From Cladochytrium replicatum (Eukaryota > Chytridiomycota > Chytridiomycetes > Cladochytriales > Cladochytriaceae): a stretch of DNA of 64,000 nucleotides. Below are positions 10,678 through 22,759 of this stretch, piece after piece. The DNA lies in NCBI GenBank assembly GCA_025526935.1, contig JAHLKD010000117.1, positions 1 to 64,000 on the forward strand, in the 5' to 3' direction. The position numbers and the translations under genes were made by a program. The stretch's first letter is position 1. Each line of letters starts with the position of its first letter. The notes under the pieces are model-generated. The model ran no database searches, was not told the DNA's origin, and saw only the letters and a program-made list of their open reading frames with translations.

Positions 10678-10918
10678 AAAGTGGACTGAATTGAAGGTGT
10701 AATGTCTTATCCACCTTTGATAGTTTGAAGTTGTATAAAATTCCCAATAATGACAAATGGGAATGCCAGACACACCAAAGAGAAAAAATGCAGGCAAACA
10801 CATAAAGTACCTCCGCATATGAACCAAAGACCAATAAAGGATAATCTAAGGGACCGCAAAAATATACAGAGCACGACAGGATCGAAATACAGCGAAAAGC
10901 ATTAACAAATCCGAGCAT

Positions 10919-11452
10919 TTAAAGCACCATGCAGCCATCTCCGCAACCCCCGCTCGGTGCGGCAAAAGGATCGTCCTTCTTGTCGACAGGGCCCCAAACC
11001 GATGGCAAAAGGGGGTCAGGGGTGGAAGTGACGAATGTGACAAGCCTTTGTCCAGTGGGGTTAGACAAGCGCAGAAGGAAAATATTTAACACTCACGAGT
11101 TCGATGCTTCAGAAACGGTTATGCGGCGAATATCCAACTGCTCCCGAAGACGCATGCTGTGCTCGATTAAGCGTCGCAATTTTTGCTCGAGCATCTTCTG
11201 CTGGCGAGGGCTGATATACGACGTCGGCGACGGAGACGCTTGCATGTAGCGAGGGTCCATGTTAACTCCTCCCATGTTCCCGCCCATGTTTCCGCTGATG
11301 TTGCCACCTATATTGCTCATGCCGCCCAAGTTCATGTTCTGTTGGTTCGGCATGCTCCCCATTCCCATATTCTGCATATTGCCCATGTTTCCCATGCCCA
11401 TTCCCTGGTAGCTCTGCATGTTCTGCATGTTGGGTTGTCCGAAGCCTGCCAT
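10919..11452 (-). CDS. heterotrimeric G-protein gamma subunit
   Basis: Two exons (11097-11452, 10919-11045) with a 51-bp GTGAGT intron give ~160 residues. The C-terminal half matches the fungal G-gamma pattern: a coiled coil (KLRRLIEHSMRLREQLD), VSEAS, then PLLPSVWGPVDKKDDPF and a terminal CaaX box CMVL preceded by a second Cys (CGDGCMVL). Prenylation at the CaaX Cys is expected; Leu at the last position favours geranylgeranylation. The N-terminal ~85 residues are an unusual low-complexity Met/Gly/Asn repeat (MGNM, NMQN, NMGG). The frame stays open upstream to 11563, so an earlier start is possible. Its partner would be a G-beta subunit. Confidence 0.88.
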
Positions 11453-11760
11453 TGCGTCTGAGTAGTCAAACTGGTCGACGAATTTGAAGCCCAACACAAT
11501 GCGAATTTTCACCTCCTGGCGACCATTTATCTTTATTAGGAAAAGAGGCGCGACATAAGCCACAAGCTAGTGTTTGGTTCATCTATTTCAGATTCAATCC
11601 AAATCCATTGGAACTCCGGTTGTGGCACCCCAGCTTTCTCATCACTGCCTGAGATGCAAAAATATGATCCATATATGGGACCAATGGGGCGCTGACGGCT
11701 GGTCGCAGTGAACGCTTTCCCCAGCCAGGTGGTCCAGTACCTTACTCCAAAAATTGGCTT
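11453..11760. other. intergenic, no gene seen
   Basis: About 300 bp upstream of the G-gamma start. The minus-strand frame is open to 11563 (QEVKIRIVLGFKFVDQF), which may be an N-terminal extension or a translated-looking 5' leader. The rest holds the 3' end of the gene at 11761. Nothing else is recognised. Confidence 0.4.
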
Positions 11761-12408
11761 TTACAGCAGTATTTGCTTTGGAATAGCCTGAAGTAAACTT
11801 TTATCCAAGTCCTCGCCCTCCCTATTCCTCTCTGGTGGATAGCAGCCAAGGCTAAGATCGAATGCGTGTATAAAACACCACTGCAGAAGAGAGTTCGTTG
11901 TATGGAGGACAAACCTCAAAATAGTCGTGGGAATATGGGGGACGTAAACAAAGAGAGGAAAAAAAAATCCAGAAATGGTTACCTGATCAACGTCAGATAT
12001 CTCCATGTTTCTAAGAATCAGCTGGCTTCCAAATTTCGTGTGAGTCCATTCATCGTCACTCAACCAACAGAACATATTGGTAGTACGGTCGCCCAGCTCT
12101 AAATGGCGGGGAAAGTGCGGCAGAAACCTTCTCTTCCGCTGACGCAAAGAATGGGTCCGTAGACGGCCTTGAATAGCGTTCAGAGATGATCCCAAATTCA
12201 TACCTAGTTACTCACAGCCTAATTCCATCACTATGTAACTTCGCGAGGATCTCCGTCCAAGGTGATGAAGAAGATTCTTCTCGTGCCACAAAGAATCAAG
12301 TGTTCGCCAGCATGTTGGGATACATGAACATTGTGCGGAGAGCACAGACTTGAGCAGTTGTACCGAGCATTCTTCGATTCCGCACGCCTCAAAATTCGCT
12401 GAATCCAC
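11761..12408 (-). CDS. uncharacterised protein, spliced
   Basis: Not recognised. Three exons can be joined in frame: 12216-12408, 11983-12167 and 11761-11880. The introns are 48 bp (GTGAGT, acceptor TTCAAG) and 102 bp (GTAACC, CTGCAG), giving 165 residues. The middle has a basic stretch (RTHSLRQRKRRF) and the segment MFCWLSDDEWTHTKFGSQL. A second minus-strand frame is also open over 12231-12533, so the true 5' end is unsure and the first exon could be misread. No signal peptide, membrane segment or known motif. Confidence 0.35.
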
Positions 12409-12533
12409 AGCGATTCCTGCGATGTACGAACATCGTACGAATCGGTCAAGAAGAATGCGATGGGGTTTGCAACAGAATGAAGGGGTTTCCGCGCATGCCC
12501 AGCCAATAGCATGCTCCTTGGAGATGCCCCCAA

Positions 12534-13224
12534 GTCCTATCTAGTGGATCGTGTGTGGGTTGTAGTTTTGATTTAGTTCCTTTTAGAACGAAGCTGAAAG
12601 AACACATCTACATTTCAATCCCAACCTCAGGCACAATAAGTATTCGAGCTGCACTGCAGCATTCTTTTGATCTCATGACTGCAAAAGGCAGGAAACTGTT
12701 GTGCACAAAGAGCAGGGATTCAATCGAGCAGTGAGTGTGAATGTGCGAAGATTACAGAGCGTTTACCTGAAGCAAAGCTGTTTAGGATGCGCGACCGAAA
12801 ATTTCGGCAATGTATGAGCAAGCGGCAGAAAAGCTCCGTTTCAAACGAGATTGAGCAGGTTCGCTAGATCATGTATCCGAAAGCTTGTAAATGGGCAAGC
12901 TCGTTGGATCGGCAAACCAAGAGTGAACACACCTAAAACAGCCTGTTTCTGCTTGTACAGGATCAATCTTCTTAGATTAAACCAATCTCGTTCTGTTGAA
13001 TGCCTGGCTCTTCAAAAAACAAACAGCCAAAAAGTCGTGCGAAGCAAACATGATTTGTCCTCGCTTCTATTCATATGAACTTTGAATAGGGCTACTTTGC
13101 ATGTATTTGACTTTTATGATCCAATTACATTATTCGCTCTCCTCGCGATCTCGTCTACTTAGCGGGATCATGTTCGTCCGATCCATTCGGTGCCTCACAT
13201 CAGCATCCTTTAGTTTCATCGTTT
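12534..13224. other. no supported gene
   Basis: Only short, weakly coding frames occur here (longest 75 codons, 12851-13078). I see no conserved motif, splice pattern, tRNA or repeat. It lies between a minus-strand gene start and the minus-strand MFS gene end, so it includes a promoter and a 3' UTR. Confidence 0.4.
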
Positions 13225-15039
13225 TCATTGATAGCCCCATACATTATCCTCATACGTATCGTCCATCAATCTTCTCAATCCCCTTTCCAGAGTTAGCATT
13301 TCGGCATAATGATCACGATAACTCCATCGTGCCCACAGAATGAGGAGACTAGCTAGCCCTTCGCTCGACGAAGCAACGATAAAAGCTACTGATGTAAACG
13401 GAAGTCGGGTTGCTTCCTCATGAGCTGAATGTGTACGAGTGCCGTTTGTACAGTGATCGTAGTGTCCGAACGATGGTGCGAAGTACACGGGATTCATCAC
13501 CATCCCCACTGATGAGAATGTCATCACCACGCTAGCAACCGATGCTTTCATTGTACTTCTTTCCACGCCATCCATAGCCCACGCAGTCAATATCGGAATT
13601 GCACCTCCAGCACAGATCTCTGCCGGAAACCGTATGCGAGTTTAGTTGCATTGTTGTCAACAAACTCATCAACCGCTTCCCCGGCCTCGATCTCTGCTAA
13701 CTCAAGCTCCGCACCATCTCCCGAAGACGGCAAAACAGCGTGATTTTGGTTCTCGTTCAAGATCTCGCCGAACCGGAACGTAACATTCACTTCAGGTGGG
13801 TTCAACTGGGGATTCTCAATGCCGCGGGGAATGTCTGGCCCGTACCACGAAAGAGAAGTCTCTACGGCACACCAGGGTCCCGGAACAACGGCAGCAAGCA
13901 ATAAGGCGGAAGATCCGAAAATTAGAGGAATCCCTACGTGCAGAGCCCTTTCTCCGGTCCTGTCAGACTGATACCCGCTCGCGATTCCAAATATAGCTGC
14001 GGCGACCGTTGATGCACCAATGATCATTTTTGAATGGAGAACCGACAGGCGCAACTCTGCTGCAACGGATGAGAGGGTGAGAAATTTGCATGTTTGGGGA
14101 AAATCTGGAAGTAAGAGCCAAGTTGCAACGCCCGTTGCAATGAGCGCGATACCTTCAAATAAAACAGCGCTGTGTAGGTGTTAGGAAGAGAACTTGTACT
14201 GGAATTGTAAACGTACAGAAGCCACCCTTTCATACCAAAAATTAGAGGCAGCAATGGCCTTGAAAAGGTGGAATAGAGCTCGGCTATCCAAGATGTTGCA
14301 GCCAAGCGCAATGCCATCTCGTCATATCGATAAAACATCTGCATGTAAACCACGATACACGGAGCAAACCCAGCAGTGACAAATCCTTGGAAGAACCCAG
14401 AAGTGACGAGCCCCGCAAGATTTTGCAAGGCGGACAATGTGCAAACGATCACACCAGATGCCACGAGCACACTGGAATAATGTGAGACGTTGTCCCTAGC
14501 TGCGCGTGCAAAGAACCTTACATAGCTGATGTTCTTTGGTTAGTTCAAGTGAACGAGCATAACAAGCACACTTACCAAAGTAACGAGATGGCCAAAGCTT
14601 TTTCAATAACAGGGATGAAGGGAGGGCGAAAATGAAACTAACTTGAGTCTATTCAGTAACATAAAAGTATTGTTTTGTGGATTTTACCAAATGTTACAGC
14701 TTGAAGGGACCAAACAAACTGATGGGTGCTAAAGGACAAGTCGTGCTCAAGAGCACAATTATTTTCATCCATAGCTCGAGCATCAAACATGTGCTCGCGC
14801 ATCTGGGGACAATGGATGTTAACATTCCCAAATAAGTGGACGAACTAAACTGGAAACGAAGCGTAGTTGCTGAGCATGATAGGACTATGAGACATGGAAT
14901 CAATCGTGAGTCCAATTTCTTCACTAGTTCCGCCTCTTGTGGATCGTAACTCATAGAATGCAGAGTTTTCTGGGAAGGAGCTTGTAGGCACTTTAAAGGC
15001 TGTGTGATTGGTTGTTTGGTTGATCTCTAAATCGTCCAT
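13225..15039 (-). CDS. MFS transporter, anion:cation symporter-like, with frame anomalies
   Basis: Minus-strand exons 14851-15039, 14688-14802, 14576-14641, a 4-nt exon 14522-14525, 14153-14471 and about 13225-14104. Family signs are ARAMDENN after TM1, LLLKKLWPSRYF at the end of TM2, then TM3-TM6 (GLVTSGFFQGFVTAGFAPC), a DFPQT-like loop, TM7-8 and GAIPILTAW in TM9-10. The conserved N-terminal motif (AELVKKLDSRLIPCLIVL) is present, but in the other frame (14880-14950), so two compensating indels seem to flank it. A ~70-residue hydrophilic stretch (about 13640-13830) interrupts TM9 and may contain an intron (GTTGAC to GGCAGAG). The substrate cannot be told. It may be a functional diverged gene or an early pseudogene. 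Confidence 0.6.
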
Positions 15040-15108
15040 TCAATTCACATTCAAATGCTTCAAAGTCATAAATACAAAAGACAATCTCGACTGACAATCT
15101 CGACTGAA

Positions 15109-15710
15109 TCATCGTTTCTTCGGAGGTGCGTCCTCATCCTCCGAGTCCGAAGAGCTTGAAGAGCCCGAAGATGAATTACCCGATGAGCTCGAGCTACTGT
15201 CGTCGGAATCACTTTCACTTTCGCTGCTACTACTACTACCGCTACTGCTCGATGACGCCGCACCGCCATCTCGTTTCCTGTTTTGTGCAAGTTCCTTTGC
15301 CATAAGTATTTGCTCCGCCAGTCCACGCCGTGCGTTGAGACGCTCAATCACTGATTCTCCACGTTGGATCGGTGATTGCAGCCGTTCTGAATTAGAACTT
15401 GGCTTCGACAGTTGTCGAGTTCGAGAGGGGCGAGTCAAATAAACTCTATCGTTCTTGCACTGATATGTCCAATGGTCCATTGCTTAAAGCAAAAAAGAGT
15501 TAAACACAGCTTCAAAAGTTGTTAGATTCACCCACCGTAGCACTTCTGACATTGTGTTGTGGATTGGGCTTTCCCACTTTTGTACGATGTGACTCCGGTG
15601 GTGGACACCTTCGCACCGACCTTTATTTCGCCATTTGCCAACCGCACTGCCAGCTTAATGTCCCCGATCGAGTCCACCAAAGGAAGTGGCATTTTGATGT
15701 GCACGTGCAT
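15109..15710 (-). CDS. ZCCHC10-like zinc-knuckle protein
   Basis: Two exons (15536-15710, 15109-15482) with a 53-bp intron inside the zinc knuckle give 182 residues. Splicing yields CQKCYAMDHWTYQC (C-x2-C-x4-H-x4-C), followed by VYLTRPSRTRQL. This is the ZCCHC10 pattern (CQKC..GHWTYEC, then LHRPSRT). The C-terminus is a long acidic serine tract (SSSSS, SESESDSDD) ending in APPKKR, which suits a nuclear, RNA-linked protein. The start is the Met at 15710, chosen because the longer frame (15755) would overlap the divergent stress-protein gene. Confidence 0.8.
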
Positions 15711-15847
15711 CACTTGACCGTGGTTGAATGAGCTGCGGAGGAGGGACCGGGTCACTGGCTAAGACTGTTTCTGAGGCAGGAAGCTCTACCCATACCAGTG
15801 CTGGAACAACTGCAGCGGAATCCACTGCAAGCTACGCCGGAAATACA

Positions 15848-17256
15848 ATGTCTTCCGCAACAATAACAGCTCAGCCGAGCGGGTCTGGCTCGCAATATCG
15901 AAGGCTCATTGCGGTTGCTGTAGACAACTCTCGTGCGTCAAAAAGGAACTAATCTATTCAAATAAATGCTGAAATTGTTTACAATGCTACTAGGATATGC
16001 CGAATACGCGATGCGTTGGGCACTGAAGTATGTCATTCAGCCCAGAACCGACGAGGTGATTGTGCTTAACTGTCGGCCGGTGGTTACTTTGGCATCGCTT
16101 TATGGTACGCAAAGTAAACGTTTTTTGCTTCGGTAGATGCTCAAAGATCTCAACATTTGCAGCCGAACCGCTCTTTGGTCTTAGTGACCATCTCAAACAC
16201 CGTATTGCTGCATCGACGACCAACTCAAACGTAGCTGCTCCAACATCAAGCCCAACAGGCTCAACGGAGCCAACTCTGACTGTAAACTCATCGTACCCTG
16301 ATGTGGAAAGCCCTCCCCCACTTTCCGAAACAGTCGAATCACCCCCAGCATCACCAGCTGTAGAAACTAACGCGGAGCTTCCTCCCAACCCGAACACTAT
16401 CGTAACTTTTCAAGAACCTCTTTCAGATGTTGCTCAGCCCTCCCACCCCGCACCTGGTCGAAGGGTTTCTCGCCGGGCCAGCTGGAAAACAGCTGAAGGT
16501 ATATTCAACGCTAGTGCTTTTATGCCAGATATTAACATTCGGCTAAACAGACGATATCTCAAAAGCGGAGCAAAGGGTATTGAGATTGTATTTAAGTATT
16601 GAATCCCCCTGGCTTACAGAAACATAGAACAAAGAGGACTCACATGAACTATTGAAGAAGTACTGTGCTCGTCTGCTGGATCGACAGGTTCGGTATATGC
16701 TCATTATTAGAAATTTTTGCTAAACCTCACACAGATTTTATGCCGCGGTGTTGCCTTGCGCGGGGATGCCAAGGATGAGGTCGTCAGAAAAGTGGAGGAG
16801 CTCCAGTGTGATATGTTGATTCTAGGAGCTAGAGGCCAGGGTGCTCAGACAAATCCACTTGCCATTCCCAATTTGGTCAGTATGATTGCATCCGAAGGCT
16901 CAGGATATGCCTCTGCAGCCACAGATGCTACGGCTACCGAACTCGTCGAAGGATCTTCTGCGGACGTCTCTGGGAATGTTGCAAGTGCTAGTTCAACTGC
17001 CCAGCAAGGTGTGATTGCAGCAATTAAAAAGGCATTCCCAAACACTGTGGCCGCTGTGGCCGCTGCAGGATCCCTCGGTACCGTATCCGAATATGCTGTG
17101 AGCCAAAGCAGTGTCCCTGTGGTCGTCGCAAAAGCTCCTTTGAGCCTGATGAGCACGTTTGGGCCAGTGACCGAGGCAACAGCTGAATCGACTGATCCTG
17201 ATGGAACTCGTCGTAGAACTTCTGTTGCGTCTGTGCGCGCATTTTCCGGGCGCTGA
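15848..17256 (+). CDS. universal stress protein with split domain
   Basis: Five exons: 15848-15932, 15994-16104, 16163-16576, 16635-16687 and 16735-17256, giving 394 residues from this ATG (an upstream ATG at 15728 adds 40). The first half of a UspA fold (RRLIAVAVDNS, then AEYAMRWALKYVIQP and DEVIVLNCRPV) is followed by ~150 residues of Ser/Pro/Thr-rich sequence. The second half then appears: LLKKYCARLLDRQI, DEVVRKVEELQCDMLILG, the nucleotide-loop-like GARGQGA and a terminal VPVVVAK strand. A further Ala/Ser-rich insert sits before that last strand. A small soluble stress or nucleotide-binding role is known for the family; the specific role is unknown. Confidence 0.75.
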
Positions 17257-17449
17257 AGCAAGCGCAGGTTTATGGATTCGATTTTTTAATCCAAGTATTT
17301 TTCTGTTTGCGCCCTCGATGTTAATGCGTGATGTTAATGCGTGTGGTGCCCCTTTGACCCTGGGTGGTGGCGCGTCCTGCTAGCAGACACAGGCAGAAAC
17401 TGCTCACACTGTGCCGTGCAGAGAATTTGTTGGATGCTGCTATCGAACA
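17257..17449. other. short intergenic region
   Basis: Tandem plus-strand genes are separated by about 190 bp. It contains a direct repeat of TTAATGCGTG (around 17321 and 17333). No gene seen. Confidence 0.4.
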
Positions 17450-19937
17450 ATGGACCCCGCCCTGCCCTCTCACCTTCATACTAGGCCCATCATTCAGCCT
17501 CCCTCCCGTGTTAATATACCTCCACATAAACCCAGCCCCTTCACAAACACCAATCCACCGACTCCACCTATCTCAGAATCCCGCCCATCCCAGAGTCCTT
17601 GCTCAGCCGCTAACACCGCTTCTACAATAACGAAATGCACTTCCTTCGCAGTACCTTCGTCTTCGTCCTCTTTGCAACCACCTTCCGCTGCGCGCTACCC
17701 CTTTCTGTCAGACTCTTATAATGGCACCACATCAAACGGAAAAAGAATGAGTCGATCAGCATCATTATCCACCGGCATCTTCACTATCCCTTCAGAATCA
17801 TCCGCATTTTCTCAGTCAGCTGAAGAATCGTCGAACTTCTTACACCAACATGTACGGTCGTTCACGCTCCGAAGACAGAGAACGTCTTCTCCACCCAAAC
17901 CTATATCTAGAAGGCTCCAAATTTTCTGGAGGAGACTACCATCTCTCATCAAAGAGGAGTGGAATTTGTTGGTGGGCTATGGTCTGTGGTTTCTAGTGTT
18001 GTGCATTTGTGGTTCTTTCTTCGTTGGAATGTTCGACCTTCGTGGGTTCTATTCGGTATGTCTTCTTCGTCTTTCGATGAACTGCTCATGATCGTTTATT
18101 TTACTAGAATTACTTCTGTTCAACATACGGAAAATGCGAGGAACTTCAGAAAAGTGACCTTCAAATATTCAATGTGCTCGAGTTCACCATGCCAGGGTTC
18201 GGCTTTTTGTTCGACGTTTTCCCTATATTTGGTCGTTTCGGAAAGCCTTATGTATTACTCGGTTCGATCAGCATGGTGGTTGGGTCTATTGTCATCGCTT
18301 TCGACCTATCCGGCCTGAACTTCAGCATTCAACAGAGTGTGAAGCTTTATCTCGGCTTCGTGCTTCTTGGCGTCGGCGTGATTATATTTCGTGTCATGGT
18401 GAACGCACTTGTTGTGCGTAATGGGCGAGTCCTGGGTGAGAAGGGTGGGAATCGGGGATTTGCATTCCTCGCAATCGCAGACCGTCTCGGTAAAATCACA
18501 GCTTTCCCATTTTCAGATTTCCTGAAGAGCAACACGGCGAACCGGAACTTTCTTCCGATATCTGGGGTTTATATCGGTTCGTCGGCAGTACTGGTCATTC
18601 TTTCAACCTTCTTCAACGATAAGGTCAAACGCCGCATGGGCCTTATCTTTGAGCGAGCTTGGAGGCTTACTTCGAGCATTCTGCTGAACACACGCGTGAA
18701 CTTGCCAATGATATACTTTCTTTCTGCCGCACTCCTTCCCAACAACGTTGGAACGGCCGTTGACAAGCTCTGGCGTTCCCGAAACAAATACCCTTTCACC
18801 GATCAAACACCAGCATATATCTTTCAATGGGTATTTGCAGCTCATGCGCTTACCTTCCTTCTCTACCTTTTTCTACTGCGTCCATGTCGCAACATCTCTT
18901 GGCGGCTCTTCATGACCATGATATGGCTCGGTGCGGCGTTTGTCTCTCTGACGGAGCAGATGATCATTTACGAGGCGTACGAAGTGTTGGGGATGTCGTC
19001 AGAGCTGATGTTCTTTGTTCGATTCGCTCTACGAAGTTGCGTGAATCAGACGCGGGTGCTTGCTCAGAGCATTTTCATTGGGCAGTTGTGTCCTTTGGAT
19101 CTCGAAGCGTCATTCTTCGCGAGTGTTTTCTGCATCCTTGACACAGCGGGAACAATCGCGCAAAGAGTGAGTTGTGTCGAACGCAACGCCTTCATGCAAT
19201 GCTGAACGGTCTTTCCCTTTTTGTAGGAATGGACAAAGTATGTTGCATCTGTATTCAACACCGACCAGAAATCACTAAGCCCTGCAGACGTTCAAAGCGC
19301 AGCATGGTTTCGGTTTGGGATGTACTTCGCCCTCCTTCTACTCGTTGTTCTCATGCCCACGGATCCAGTCATGAACCCTTACATTGACACGGAAAAGGAT
19401 GTCGACAATGTGGTGAAACCACTTGAACGCGGGCTTGTCTCCGAAGAGGATTTGAACCTGGACCTGAACCAGCCAGCTTCACCCAATTCAACTACCACAC
19501 ACGTAAATTTGCAGCTGGCCCAATTTGATCCATCTCGTCGCTCAAGCGGGAGTATGTCAATGTCGACGCATCACGACAATTCTGGTGACCCAGACTCGAT
19601 CGAAGTCGTCGCGCGGGGAGAGTTGGGAATGGATCTGGGTGTGGTACCACAATCCCTGCCATCGCCACAAGCTGTCGGCGCAGTTTGGTCGTCAGGGAGA
19701 TCAGTTCCACTTCCATGGACGAGCCTAAGCAGCGCCAGTTACCCCTCTGCACTCACAAATGTTTCAGCATCGCTGCCCTTCGGAAGAAATCGTCGGTCTA
19801 GACCTCGCCAAGGTTTCGTACCGAGCGGAGGATTACCGCAACCTGATGCCTGGCGACAAACACTCCCAGCCGCTGAACCTAGTGGCACGAGCGGGGGAGA
19901 AACGAGGCCGTCTGCTCGAACCCCACCAAGAACATAA
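17450..19937 (+). CDS. polytopic membrane protein, BT1/MFS-like
   Basis: Three exons (17450-18055, 18108-19166, 19227-19937) with 52- and 60-bp introns give 791 residues. The first ~170 residues are Ser/Pro-rich and probably cytosolic. TM1 is LLVGYGLWFLVLCICGSFFV; ten or so further hydrophobic helices follow. The segment FLFDVFPIFGRFGKPYVLLG matches the conserved loop between helices 2 and 3 in BT1 (folate-biopterin) and related MFS carriers (SDxxPIFGYRRKPYLLLG). The C-terminal ~180 residues are hydrophilic and disordered. The transported molecule is unknown; another MFS branch is possible. Confidence 0.6.
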
Positions 19938-20139
19938 ATTCTGGATACCTTTCTATTAATACTGTCACATCGCTTAATGTCATCGACTTTCCCTGAACAA
20001 TATGCTTGCTTTTCGCTTTTTATTTTATTGTCACGTTTTATGCATTCATTTGAACATCTTTTTTTAAGATTTGCACAGAGATCTGAGAAATATATTGACA
20101 AGATTCCCCACTTCTAGTTGCCCTGTTTTCCAATGTCAA

Positions 20140-22673
<2,534 letters not shown>

Positions 22674-22759
22674 CTGCGAGTTGATCGTGTTCCAAACGCG
22701 TCCAACACTTGGCCCTTTTTGGTATTGGACTTCAGTTGACCCACTCAACTCGAATACGA
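22674..22759. promoter_or_regulatory. 86-bp divergent promoter, katanin / SppA
   Basis: The start codons of katanin (minus) and the S49 peptidase (plus) are only 86 bp apart, so both promoters must lie in or overlap this stretch. No TATA box is evident. Confidence 0.5.

Noticed and set aside
12851-13078. Small plus-strand frame as a gene
   Set aside because: 75 codons without motif, signal or splice support; composition is not distinct from its surroundings.
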